Shown here: in pieces, positions 19,541 to 27,629 of the stretch | Position numbering within the stretch: position 1 is the stretch's first letter | How the letters are laid out: every line of letters starts with the position of its first letter | Source: Zoogloea sp041914405 | GTDB taxonomy: Bacteria > Pseudomonadota > Gammaproteobacteria > Burkholderiales > Rhodocyclaceae | Length of the DNA: 64,000 nucleotides | NCBI RefSeq assembly: GCF_041914405.1 | Contig: NZ_JAYSDK010000004.1 | Location: 1-64,000, forward strand | Reading direction: 5' to 3' | The notes under the pieces: model-generated | Told to the model about the DNA's origin: nothing | What the model saw: only the letters and a program-made list of their open reading frames with translations | Databases searched by the model: none | Translations under genes and position numbers: made by a program

Positions 19541-22500
19541 TCAGCGCCGCAGATCCAGCGTGAACGGGAACTCCTTCTCCACCGGCGAGACCTGCACCGC
19601 CGGTTCGCCCGGCGTGTGGCCCATGCGGAAGAAGCGCGCCAGGCGGCGGCTCTCGGCCTCGAAGGCGTTGATCGGGAAGGTCTCGAAGCTGCGACCACCC
19701 GGGTGCGACACATGGTACTGGCAACCACCAAGGGAGCGGCCGGTCCAGGTATCGACCAGGTCGAAGACCAGCGGCGCGTGGGACGGAATGGTCGGATGCA
19801 GGCAGGACGGCGGCTGCCAGGCCCGGTAGCGCACACCGGCGACGTGCTCGCCGACGGTGCCGGTGGGCTGCAGCGGGATCGTGCGGCCATTGACCGCCAG
19901 CAGGAAGCGGTCGTCGGACATGCCGGAAACCTTCACCTGCAGGCGCTCGACCGACGAATCGACGAAACGCACGGTGCCGCCGATCGCCCCTTCTTCGCCC
20001 ATGACGTGCCAGGGCTCGAGGGCACCGCGCAGCTCCACGTCGATGCCGCGCACCGCGAAGTCGCCGATCTTCGGGAAGCGGAACTCCATGTGCGGCGCGA
20101 ACCACTCCGGCTTGAAATCGAGGCCGTGACCCTGCATGTCCTCGATCACGTCGTTGAAGTCCTGCTCAACGAAGTGCGGCAGCAGGAAGCGGTCATGCAG
20201 CTCGGTACCCCAGCGCACCAGGCGCTCCGGCGCATAGGGCTTGTCCCAGAAGCGTGCCAGCAGGCCGCGCAGCAGCAGTTGCTGGGCCAGCGACATGCGC
20301 GCGTGGGGCGGCATCTCGAAGGCGCGCAGTTCGAGCAGGCCGAGGCGGCCAGTGGGGCCGTCCGGCGAGTACAGCTTGTCGATGCAGAACTCGGAACGGT
20401 GGGTGTTGCCGGTCACGTCGATGAGCAGGTTGCGCAGCAGGCGGTCGATCAGCCACGGCGGCACCTCCTCGCCGACCTTCGGGAACTGGCGGAAGGCCGT
20501 CTCGATTTCGTACACCGAGTCGTTGCGCGCCTCGTCGATGCGCGGCGCCTGACTGGTCGGGCCGATGAACAGGCCGGAGAACAGGTAGGACAGGCTCGGA
20601 TGGTTGTGCCAGTAGGAAATCAGGCTGCGCAGCAGGTCCGGCCGGCGCAGGAAGGGCGAATCAGCCGGAGTGGCGCCGCCGAGCACGAAGTGGTTGCCGC
20701 CGCCGGTGCCGGTATGGCGACCGTCCACCATGAACTTCTCGGTGGTCAGGCGCGAGTAGTGAGCCGCCTCGTAGAGGTGGGTGGTGCGGTCCACCAGCTC
20801 TTCCCAGTTGCGCGACGGGTGGATGTTCACCTCGATCACGCCGGGGTCGGGGGTGATGCGGAAGTGGGTCAGGCGCGGGTCGGATGGCGGCTCGTAGCCC
20901 TCGATGACCACCGGCGTGCCGAGGGCCTCGGCGGTCGCCTCGATGGCGGCGACCAGTTCCAGGTACTTCTCGAGGCTGGCCAGCGGCGGCATGAAGATGT
21001 GCATCGTGCCGTTTCGCGGCTCGGCGCACATGGCGGTGCGGACGATCCAGTCGGCGGACTTGAAGGGCTCCGGCTGGCGGTCGGTGGGGCTCAGCTTCTC
21101 GGCGTCGCGGGCGGCCTTCAGCGCAGCGGCGGCACGCGCGGCGGCGGACGAGCCGAAGCCGGCCTCGCCGTCCTTCAGCGCGTTGAGCACGGCGGTCTGG
21201 CCGCCCGGCAGCTGGCGGCGGATCGCGGCGTACTCGGGCAGCGGCGGGAAAACCTGGTGGTGGTCGGGCGGATTGACGTAGGGGTAGTCGCCCTTCGCCA
21301 CCCACGGCTGGGAATCCAGCGGCAAGCGGTAGCCCAGCGGCGAGTCGCCGGGGATCAGGTAGCAGCGTTCATCGCGCAGGAACCACGGGCCGGTCTGCCA
21401 GTCGCCGGTGTAGCTGTTGAGGCTGACCGGCAGCACGTAGCCGACCGGGTTGGGCAGGCCATGTTCATAGACGCGGCGGATGCGGTCGCGCTCCAGCGGG
21501 TCGTCGAGGCGCGCGTCGAAGGGATCCACGTTGCCCGGCAGACGGCGTTCCCGCCAAAGGTAGTAGAAGGCGTCCTCGTAGGCCGGGAAGACCCGCCGCG
21601 GGTCCAGCGCCAGCCGTTCGGCGATGCCGGCGAGGAAGGCATTGGCCTGGGCAGCATCCACTTCGCCCGGGGCGGAGGCGTCGGCGATCAGGTCCGGGTT
21701 GGTCCAGATCGGCTCGCCGTCCTTGCGCCAGAAGCAGGTCAGCGACCAGCGCGGCAGCTGCTCGCCCGGATACCACTTGCCCTGGCCGAAGTGGGCCAGG
21801 CCATTGGGGCCGTACTTCTCGCGCAGGCGATGGTAGAGATCTTCGGCGCGGATGCGCTTGGTCGGGCCCATCGCCTCGGTGTTCCACTCGGCACCGTCCG
21901 GATCGTCAATGGACACGAAGGTCGGCTCGCCGCCCATCGTCAGGCGCATGTCGTTGGCGTCGAGGTCGGCGTCGATGCGATGGCCGAGGGCCTCGATCTC
22001 GGCCCACTGCTCCTCGGTGTAGGGCTTGGTGACCCGCGGCGCTTCCTTCACGCGGGTGACCTTCATGAGGTGCTCGAACTCGCACTCGCACTCGTCGATG
22101 AGGCCGGAGATCGGCGCTGCCGACGACGGGTCGGGAGAGGCGGCCAGCGGGATGTGGCCTTCGCCGGCGAACAGGCCCGAGGTCGGATCGAGGCCGACCC
22201 AGCCGGCGCCGGGCAGGTAGACCTCGGTCCACGCGTGCAGGTCGGTGAAGTCCACCTCGGTGCCGGACGGGCCGTCGAGGGATTTCACGTCGGCCTTCAG
22301 CTGGATCAGGTAGCCGGACACGAAGCGCGCCGCCAGGCCCAGGTGGCGCAGCAGCTGGACCAGCAGCCAGGCCGAATCGCGGCACGAGCCGGTACGCTTG
22401 GTCAGCGTCTCTTCCGGCGTCTGCACGCCCGGTTCCATGCGGATCACGTAGCCGATGTGCTGCTGCAGGTCGGCGTTGAGCTTGACCAGAAAGTCCACCA

Positions 22501-22921
22501 CCCGGGTCTTGTCGCGGGAGATGCCGTCCAGGTACTTCTTGAACTCCGGCGTGGCCTCGTCCTTCAGACGGTACGGGGCCAGCTCGTGGCTGAGGGCGCC
22601 GGCGTATTCGAACGGGAAGTTCTCGGCCTCCGGCTCCAGGAAGAAGTCGAACGGGTTGATCACCGACATCTCGGCAACCAGATCCACCTCCACGCTGAAC
22701 TCGGTGACCTTCTCCGGGAAGACCAGGCGCGCCAGGTAGTTGGACTGCGGGTCCTGCTGCCAGTTGATGAAATGGGGCTTGGGCAGCACCTTCAGGGAGT
22801 AGGACAGGATGCGCGTGCGGCTGTGGGGAGCGGGCCGCAGACGGACGACTTGCGGGCCGACATTGATCGGCCGGTCGTACTTGTAGGAGGTCAGGTGATT
22901 GAGGGCGACATGGATGGTCAC
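19541..22921 (-). CDS. transglutaminase-DUF2126 putative amidoligase
   Basis: About 1126 residues from a GTG start at 22921 preceded by GGAG; the frame stays open upstream to 23149 but family similarity begins at TIHVALNHLTSYKYDRP. Residues ~1-290 are a transglutaminase-like module with intact Cys180 (RTGSCRDSAW), His229 (DLHAWTEVY) and Asp245 (GLDPTSG). The remaining ~800 residues are the DUF2126 region, classed as a putative amidoligase (blocks MRLTMGGEPTFVSIDD, HTGTGGGNHFVLGG and LIDVTGNTHRSEFCIDKLY). It is the first gene of the operon that continues with the ATP-grasp/alpha-E and the smaller transglutaminase proteins. The pathway is uncharacterised. Confidence 0.9.
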   Translation of the reverse strand: MTIHVALNHLTSYKYDRPINVGPQVVRLRPAPHSRTRILSYSLKVLPKPHFINWQQDPQSNYLARLVFPEKVTEFSVEVDLVAEMSVINPFDFFLEPEAENFPFEYAGALSHELAPYRLKDEATPEFKKYLDGISRDKTRVVDFLVKLNADLQQHIGYVIRMEPGVQTPEETLTKRTGSCRDSAWLLVQLLRHLGLAARFVSGYLIQLKADVKSLDGPSGTEVDFTDLHAWTEVYLPGAGWVGLDPTSGLFAGEGHIPLAASPDPSSAAPISGLIDECECEFEHLMKVTRVKEAPRVTKPYTEEQWAEIEALGHRIDADLDANDMRLTMGGEPTFVSIDDPDGAEWNTEAMGPTKRIRAEDLYHRLREKYGPNGLAHFGQGKWYPGEQLPRWSLTCFWRKDGEPIWTNPDLIADASAPGEVDAAQANAFLAGIAERLALDPRRVFPAYEDAFYYLWRERRLPGNVDPFDARLDDPLERDRIRRVYEHGLPNPVGYVLPVSLNSYTGDWQTGPWFLRDERCYLIPGDSPLGYRLPLDSQPWVAKGDYPYVNPPDHHQVFPPLPEYAAIRRQLPGGQTAVLNALKDGEAGFGSSAAARAAAALKAARDAEKLSPTDRQPEPFKSADWIVRTAMCAEPRNGTMHIFMPPLASLEKYLELVAAIEATAEALGTPVVIEGYEPPSDPRLTHFRITPDPGVIEVNIHPSRNWEELVDRTTHLYEAAHYSRLTTEKFMVDGRHTGTGGGNHFVLGGATPADSPFLRRPDLLRSLISYWHNHPSLSYLFSGLFIGPTSQAPRIDEARNDSVYEIETAFRQFPKVGEEVPPWLIDRLLRNLLIDVTGNTHRSEFCIDKLYSPDGPTGRLGLLELRAFEMPPHARMSLAQQLLLRGLLARFWDKPYAPERLVRWGTELHDRFLLPHFVEQDFNDVIEDMQGHGLDFKPEWFAPHMEFRFPKIGDFAVRGIDVELRGALEPWHVMGEEGAIGGTVRFVDSSVERLQVKVSGMSDDRFLLAVNGRTIPLQPTGTVGEHVAGVRYRAWQPPSCLHPTIPSHAPLVFDLVDTWTGRSLGGCQYHVSHPGGRSFETFPINAFEAESRRLARFFRMGHTPGEPAVQVSPVEKEFPFTLDLRR

Positions 22922-23149
22922 TGGATACTCCGTTCTTGGGGCGCGGTTTTCAGAATCATTGCTTGACGTAGCAAACTTCACGCCAAGCGGTTTACGCCGC
23001 GCCCATTGCTCGGATGTTGCAATCCGGCGCCAAAGAAGGGCTTTGGGAGTATCAAAAGAGGGATCGGGCCTACCGGCCAGACAGCATGCCGTACGCCATG
23101 CACCACAATGAACACCGGAATATGCACCAATGATGTGCATATCCCACAA

Positions 23150-23187
23150 GAATCCGTGGGGGCGAATTCATTCGCCCCCACGGATTC
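23150..23187. repeat. palindromic intergenic repeat, long perfect copy
   Basis: An 18-nt arm (GAATCCGTGGGGGCGAAT) is followed by TC and its exact reverse complement, giving a 38-nt perfect palindrome. It contains the core half-site GTGGGGGCGAAT shared with other gaps in the window. It lies between the nirE stop and the DUF2126 start and is the longest perfect copy. Confidence 0.85.
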
Positions 23188-23209
23188 CCCAGAAACCAGC
23201 CCCGCAGGG

Positions 23210-24115
23210 CTACGCCATCACCGCCGCCCCAGCCCCTGCGGCCGCGCCGTCGAACCAGGCGAGCTTGCCAGCCAGGCTGACCACCTCGCCGACGATCAGC
23301 AGCGCCGGCGGGCGGATGCCGGCCAGGGTGGCCTTGTCCGGCAAGGTCTCGAGGGTTCCGGTGACGATGCGCTGGCGCGGCGTGGTGCCGTTCTCGACCA
23401 GCGCCGCCGGGGTCTGCGGGGCGCGGCCGTGGGCGATCAGCGCCGCGCAGTGGGACAGCAACATGCCAACGCCCATGTAGATCACCGCGGTCTGGTGCGG
23501 GCGCGCCAGCGCCGTCCAGTCGAGCGCCGATTCCCCAGCACGGCGGTGACCGGTGGCAAACACCACCGACTGGGCGTAATCACGGTGAGTCAGCGGAATA
23601 CCGGCGTAGGCCGCCACGCCGCAGGCGGCGGTGACGCCCGGCACCACCTCGAAGGGGATGCCGGCGGCCAGCAGCTCTTCCAACTCCTCGCCCCCGCGCC
23701 CGAAGATGAAGGGGTCGCCACCCTTCAGGCGGACCACCCGACGGCCGTCACGGGCCAGTTCGACGAGCAGACGGTTGATGTCTTCCTGCGGCAAGGTGTG
23801 ATGACCGGCCTCCTTGCCGACATAGATGCGCTCCGCGTCGGGCCGGGCGAAGTCCAGCACGCCATCACCAACCAGGTGATCCACGACCAACGCATCGGCC
23901 TCGCCGATCAGCCGCGCAGCGCGCAGCGTCAGCAGCTCGGGGTCGCCGGGCCCGGCGCCGACCAGCGCCACCCGCCCCGGCGGGCGGATACCGCTGGCAA
24001 GCGGCTTGAAGGTCTCGGCCGGGGCGCTGCCGCGGCCACCGACAAGCTGATCGACAAAGGCACGCAGGGTGCCGGCGGCAGGCAGGCCGAAGCTGGCGGT
24101 GGCGGACGGAGGCAT
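23210..24115 (-). CDS. nirE: uroporphyrinogen-III C-methyltransferase (heme d1 pathway)
   Basis: The 301-residue protein is an SAM-dependent uroporphyrinogen-III methyltransferase. It has the glycine-rich GAGPGDPELLTL (from residue 53), then VVRLKGGDPFIFGRGGEE and EVVPGVTAACGVAAYAGIPL, all typical of CobA/NirE. It makes precorrin-2, the first committed intermediate of siroheme and heme d1. The start at 24115 follows GGGAG; a longer frame upstream would run across the nirS promoter. It is divergent from nirS and shares a 152-bp promoter region with an FNR-type box, which favours NirE over a siroheme- or cobalamin-dedicated CobA. Confidence 0.9.
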   Translation of the reverse strand: MPPSATASFGLPAAGTLRAFVDQLVGGRGSAPAETFKPLASGIRPPGRVALVGAGPGDPELLTLRAARLIGEADALVVDHLVGDGVLDFARPDAERIYVGKEAGHHTLPQEDINRLLVELARDGRRVVRLKGGDPFIFGRGGEELEELLAAGIPFEVVPGVTAACGVAAYAGIPLTHRDYAQSVVFATGHRRAGESALDWTALARPHQTAVIYMGVGMLLSHCAALIAHGRAPQTPAALVENGTTPRQRIVTGTLETLPDKATLAGIRPPALLIVGEVVSLAGKLAWFDGAAAGAGAAVMA

Positions 24116-24173
24116 GGCGGAACTCCCGGAATCATGACGACCGCAATCTATCAGCCGACTACCTTTTTCGAAC

Positions 24174-24187
24174 TTGACCCGAGTCAA
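24174..24187. promoter_or_regulatory. FNR/DNR-type box between nirE and nirS
   Basis: TTGACCCGAGTCAA matches the TTGAT-N4-ATCAA consensus except for a symmetric T-to-C change in each half (TTGAC/GTCAA). It is centred about 87 bp before the nirS start codon. Regulators of the FNR/NNR/DNR group activate nitrite reductase genes in low O2 or in response to NO. The box could serve nirS, nirE or both. Confidence 0.75.
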
Positions 24188-24267
24188 GGAAGGGGAATAC
24201 CCCCGAAGCGCACTCTTCGCCGCAAGCGGGATAGGCCGCTCGTTGGGTTCATAAAGGGAGATGCACG

Positions 24268-25989
24268 ATGAGTATGTGGAAAACCGGAGCGATCGCCGCG
24301 GCCTTGCTGCCGCTGGCCCTGTCGCAAGCCTTCGCCGAAGAGCCGAAGACATCGACGAACGATCCCGCTGCCAAGTACCAGGCGGCCGGATCACCGCTGG
24401 CCAATGTGGAGATGTACCAGGACATCAACCCGAAGGCCCCGCCGATGACCAAGGCGGAATTCGACAAGGCACGCCAGATCTACTTCGAACGCTGCGCCGG
24501 CTGTCACGGCGTGCTGCGCAAGGGCGCCACCGGCAAGCCGCTGACGCCGGAGAAGACCCTCGCCGCCGGCACCGACTACCTGAAGGTCTTCATCAAGTAC
24601 GGCTCTCCCGCCGGCATGCCCAACTGGGGCACCTCCGGTGAATTCGACGACGACACCGTCGACCTGATGGCCCGCTACGTCCAGCAGACGCCTCCGCAGC
24701 CGCCGGAATACGGCCTGAAGGAAATGAAGGCGACCTGGAAGGTCATCGTGCCGCCCGAGCAGCGGCCGAAGAAGAAGATGAACAACTACAACATCGAGAA
24801 CATCTTCTCGACCACCCTGCGCGACACGGGTGAGATTGCGCTCATCGACGGCGACACCAAGAAGATCATCAACGTGGTCAAGACCGGCTACGCGGTGCAT
24901 ATCTCCCGCGTGTCCGCCTCCGGCCGCTACCTGTTCGTGATCGGCCGCGACGCCAAGATCAACATGATCGACCTGTGGATGGAGAAGCCGGACAACGTCG
25001 CCGAGATCCGCACCGGCCTCGAGGCCCGCTCCGTCGAGACCTCCAAGTTCAAGGGCTACGAAGACAAGCTGGCCATCGCCGGCTCCTACTGGCCGCCCCA
25101 GTACGTGATCATGAACGGCGACACCCTCGAGCCGCTGAAGATCATGGCCACCCGCGGCATGACCGTCGGCGACCAGGAATACCACCCGGAGCCGCGCGTC
25201 GCCTCCATCGTGGCGTCCCACTACAAGCCCGAGTTCCTGGTCAATGTGAAGGAAACCGGCAAGACCCTGCTGGTCAACTACACCGACCTCAACACCATCT
25301 CCACCAAGGAAATTCCGGTCGCCAAGTTCCTGCATGACGGCGGCCTGGACAGCAGCAAGCGCTACTTCATGGTGGCAGCCAACCAGTCCAACAAGATCGG
25401 CGCCATCGACATGAAGGACGGCAAGCTGGCCGGCCTCATCGACGTGGGCAAGATCCCGCACCCGGGCCGCGGCGCCAACTTCATCCATCCTAAGTACGGT
25501 CCGGTGTGGTCCACCGGTCACCTCGGCGACGACACCATCGCGCTGATCGGCACCGACCCGGCCAAGCACCCGCAGTACGCTTGGAAGATGGTCGAATCGC
25601 TGAAGGGCCCGGGCGGAGGCGCGCTGTTCATCAAGAGCCATCCGAAGTCCAAGCACCTGTACTCCGACGCCCCGCTGAACCCGGATCCGGCGATTTCCCA
25701 GTCCATCGTGGTGTATGACGTCAACAACCTGGCCGCCGGCTACAAGACGCTGCCGATCGGCGAGTGGGCCGGCCTGAAGGACGACGGCGCCAAGCGCGTG
25801 GTCCAGCCCGAGTACAACAAGGCGGGCGACGAAGTGTGGTTCTCGGTGTGGAGCGCCAAGAACAAGGAATCGGCGATCGTCGTCGTGGATGACAAGACCT
25901 TGAAGCTGAAGAACGTCATCAAGGATCCGCGCATCGTCACGCCGACCGGCCACTTCAACCTCTACAACACGCAGCACGACATCTACTGA
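24268..25989 (+). CDS. nirS: cytochrome cd1 nitrite reductase
   Basis: A 573-residue periplasmic enzyme that reduces nitrite to NO. Signal peptide ~1-23 (QAFA|EE). The cytochrome c domain has the heme c motif Cys76-Ala-Gly-Cys79-His80. From about residue 165 an eight-bladed propeller binds heme d1; its signature stretches include RYLFVIGRDAKINMIDLW, the His-containing YHPEPRVASIVASHYKPEF and HPGRGANFIHPKYGPVW. Length and motifs are normal for NirS. It is followed by nirM after 62 bp and preceded by an FNR-type box. Confidence 0.98.
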   Translation: MSMWKTGAIAAALLPLALSQAFAEEPKTSTNDPAAKYQAAGSPLANVEMYQDINPKAPPMTKAEFDKARQIYFERCAGCHGVLRKGATGKPLTPEKTLAAGTDYLKVFIKYGSPAGMPNWGTSGEFDDDTVDLMARYVQQTPPQPPEYGLKEMKATWKVIVPPEQRPKKKMNNYNIENIFSTTLRDTGEIALIDGDTKKIINVVKTGYAVHISRVSASGRYLFVIGRDAKINMIDLWMEKPDNVAEIRTGLEARSVETSKFKGYEDKLAIAGSYWPPQYVIMNGDTLEPLKIMATRGMTVGDQEYHPEPRVASIVASHYKPEFLVNVKETGKTLLVNYTDLNTISTKEIPVAKFLHDGGLDSSKRYFMVAANQSNKIGAIDMKDGKLAGLIDVGKIPHPGRGANFIHPKYGPVWSTGHLGDDTIALIGTDPAKHPQYAWKMVESLKGPGGGALFIKSHPKSKHLYSDAPLNPDPAISQSIVVYDVNNLAAGYKTLPIGEWAGLKDDGAKRVVQPEYNKAGDEVWFSVWSAKNKESAIVVVDDKTLKLKNVIKDPRIVTPTGHFNLYNTQHDIY

Positions 25990-26000
25990 GCATCGTGCCT

Positions 26001-26030
26001 CACCGCCCCCGGAGCATCCGAGGGGCGGTG
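26001..26030 (+). terminator. intercistronic hairpin nirS-nirM
   Basis: CACCGCCCC and GGGGCGGTG pair, with CGGA/TCCG extending the stem above a GCA loop. There is no U-run. It fills the gap between nirS and nirM and may stabilise the nirS message or cause partial termination, giving different levels of the two proteins. Confidence 0.5.
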
Positions 26031-26051
26031 CCTTCGCCAAGGAGACAAGAA

Positions 26052-26366
26052 ATGAAGAAACGCTTCCTGCTGCTCGCCCTGATGGCTACCGCCGCCAGCG
26101 GCAGCGTCTTCGCCGACCCGGCCGCATCGGCCCAGAAGGCCGGCTGCCTGGCCTGCCATTCGATGGACAAGAAGCTGGTCGGTCCGGCCTTCAAGGACGT
26201 CGCCGCGAAGTACAAGGGCCAGGGTGACGCCGTCGCCAAGCTCACCGACAAGGTCCGCAAGGGCGGCGCCGGCAACTGGGGCCAGATCCCGATGCCCCCC
26301 AACCCGGCCGAGAAGATCAGCGACGCCGAGCTGAAGGACGTGCTGGGCTGGATCCTGAAGGGCTGA
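26052..26366 (+). CDS. nirM: cytochrome c551/c552-type electron donor
   Basis: A 104-residue periplasmic monoheme cytochrome. Signal peptide to about residue 21 (SVFA|DP), heme motif Cys32-Leu-Ala-Cys35-His36, and axial Met81 in IPMPPNP, the hallmark of the c551/c8 family. It carries electrons from the bc1 complex to NirS. AGGAGA upstream supports the ATG at 26052. It sits directly after nirS and is followed by a 28-nt palindrome that ends the unit. Confidence 0.92.
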   Translation: MKKRFLLLALMATAASGSVFADPAASAQKAGCLACHSMDKKLVGPAFKDVAAKYKGQGDAVAKLTDKVRKGGAGNWGQIPMPPNPAEKISDAELKDVLGWILKG

Positions 26367-26397
26367 GCAGTCTCGTAACCTGGGGATGAGGTTATGC

Positions 26398-26425
26398 GAG
26401 GGGGACGCATGCATGCGTCCCCCTC
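26398..26425. terminator. perfect 28-nt palindrome, probable bidirectional terminator
   Basis: GAGGGGGACGCATG is followed directly by its exact reverse complement. It separates nirM from the convergent yigZ gene. There is no clear T-tract on either side, so termination would depend on the very stable stem. Confidence 0.55.
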
Positions 26426-26446
26426 ATTCATTCGCGGTTCGTACTC

Positions 26447-27037
26447 CTAATCCTCCCCCAGCCACACCAAGCGCCCGTGGCAGGCCTCGTCGAGACGAGC
26501 CACCAGCTCCGCCGCCGCATCCACAGGCAGGCTGAAGGCGAATTCCACCTGCTCGCCGTGGCTCACGCCCTGCAGCACTGCCCCGGCGCCGTCCAGTGCC
26601 CGCCGCACCAGGCCCTCCTGCGCATAGGGCACCGCGCAGCGCAGCACGGTGCTGCGCACGATGGCCACCTTCTCCGCCGCCAGCAACGCCTGTGCCACGC
26701 TGTCCGTATAAGCCCGCACCAGGCCGCCGGCCCCCAGCTTGACGCCCCCGTAGTAGCGCACCACCGTAGCCAGCACACCTTCCAGATCTTGATGGCGCAA
26801 CACGTCGAGCATCGGCCGCCCGGCCGTGCCGCTCGGCTCCCCATCGTCCACCGCGGCCGACTGCCCACCCGCCAGCAAGGCCCAGCACACGTGGGCCGCC
26901 CCCGGATGCTGCGCCTTCAGCGCCGCCACCAGGCGCTGGGCCTCGGCGCGGTCGGCCATCGGCTGCACACAGCCGAGGAAGCGGCTCTTCTTGATCAGCA
27001 GTTCGCTATGGGCTGCGGCAGCGAGGGTCTGGGGCAT
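26447..27037 (-). CDS. yigZ: YigZ/IMPACT-family protein
   Basis: The 196-residue protein has the UPF0029 (IMPACT) N-terminal domain: LLIKKSRFLGCVQPM, then DDGEPSGTAGRPML and TVVRYYGGVKLGAGGLVRAY, and a smaller C-terminal domain. The start at 27037 (MPQTLAAAAH) matches family length; the frame is open 14 codons further. Family members may act on translation or ribosome-associated processes, but no clear biochemical role is agreed. It interrupts the nir gene cluster on the opposite strand. Confidence 0.88.
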   Translation of the reverse strand: MPQTLAAAAHSELLIKKSRFLGCVQPMADRAEAQRLVAALKAQHPGAAHVCWALLAGGQSAAVDDGEPSGTAGRPMLDVLRHQDLEGVLATVVRYYGGVKLGAGGLVRAYTDSVAQALLAAEKVAIVRSTVLRCAVPYAQEGLVRRALDGAGAVLQGVSHGEQVEFAFSLPVDAAAELVARLDEACHGRLVWLGED

Positions 27038-27127
27038 CGGACAAGGGGTGCGGGGACGAGGGCGCAAGGATAAGGCCAAGCCAGCCCGGGCTGGGGAAGA
27101 CCCTGGCCCCCCCTGGAGAATGTCCCT

Positions 27128-27153
27128 GTGGGGGCGAATGAATTCGCCCCCAC
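27128..27153. repeat. palindromic intergenic repeat
   Basis: A perfect 12-nt arm pair with core GTGGGGGCGAAT around GA, in the gap between yigZ and the second nir promoter. Compared with the copy at 23150 the central two bases are in the reverse orientation. Confidence 0.85.
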
Positions 27154-27212
27154 CAAAATCCCCCCGAGCACTCGTTCAAGCGCCTCACCCCAACTCCACC
27201 GGCCCGGCCTTC

Positions 27213-27254
27213 TTGATGCCCATCAATGACCCTGCCGGCGGGTCAACCTACTGT
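27213..27254 (+). promoter_or_regulatory. FNR/DNR-dependent class II promoter of nirC-nirF
   Basis: TTGATGCCCATCAA (27213-27226) is a perfect FNR-type palindrome. TACTGT at 27249-27254 is a plausible -10 element. A start point near 27261 would place the box at about -41.5, the class II position, and the AAAAGGAG ribosome site of nirC follows at 27267. Confidence 0.85.
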
Positions 27255-27281
27255 GAGGGCGTCGTCAAAAGGAGTTCTGCG

Positions 27282-27629
27282 ATGGACCGCTCGTTGTTGA
27301 TCCACGTGGCCGTGCTGCTCGGCCTGACCGCCCTGGCGGTGAGCGCCGCCCCCGCCGCCGAGCCGGCACCGACGCCGGAGCGCCAGCAGACGCTGGTACA
27401 CATGGTCCGCCAGGACTGCGGCTCCTGCCACGGCATGCGCCTGGCTGGCGGCCTCGGTCCGGCCCTGCTGCCGGAACGGCTAGCCGAACTGCCCGATGAA
27501 GCCCTGGTCGCCACCATCCTGAACGGCCGCCCCGGCACCGCGATGCCCGGTTGGAACCGCTTCATGGACGAGGCCGAGGCTGGCTGGATCGTCGCCCGCC
27601 TTAAGGAAGGCTTCCCGAGCCTGCAATGA
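27282..27629 (+). CDS. nirC: monoheme cytochrome c of the nir cluster
   Basis: A 115-residue periplasmic cytochrome with signal peptide (~1-26), heme motif Cys46-Gly-Ser-Cys49-His50 and a likely axial Met in GTAMPGWNRFM. NirC is thought to donate electrons to NirS or take part in its maturation. AAAAGGAG at 27267-27274 fixes the start; the frame is open far upstream but without similarity. It overlaps nirF by 4 bp and lies downstream of a perfect FNR box. Confidence 0.9.
   Translation: MDRSLLIHVAVLLGLTALAVSAAPAAEPAPTPERQQTLVHMVRQDCGSCHGMRLAGGLGPALLPERLAELPDEALVATILNGRPGTAMPGWNRFMDEAEAGWIVARLKEGFPSLQ

Noticed and set aside
17386..22966. Two very long open frames on the + strand, opposite the ATP-grasp and DUF2126 genes
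   Set aside because: They are antisense to genes with clear catalytic motifs, have low-complexity His/Arg/Gln-rich composition and arise from third-position GC bias.
22922..23149. N-terminal extension of the DUF2126 protein by 76 residues
   Set aside because: The extension shows no family similarity; the GTG at 22921 has a GGAG site and begins at the conserved segment.
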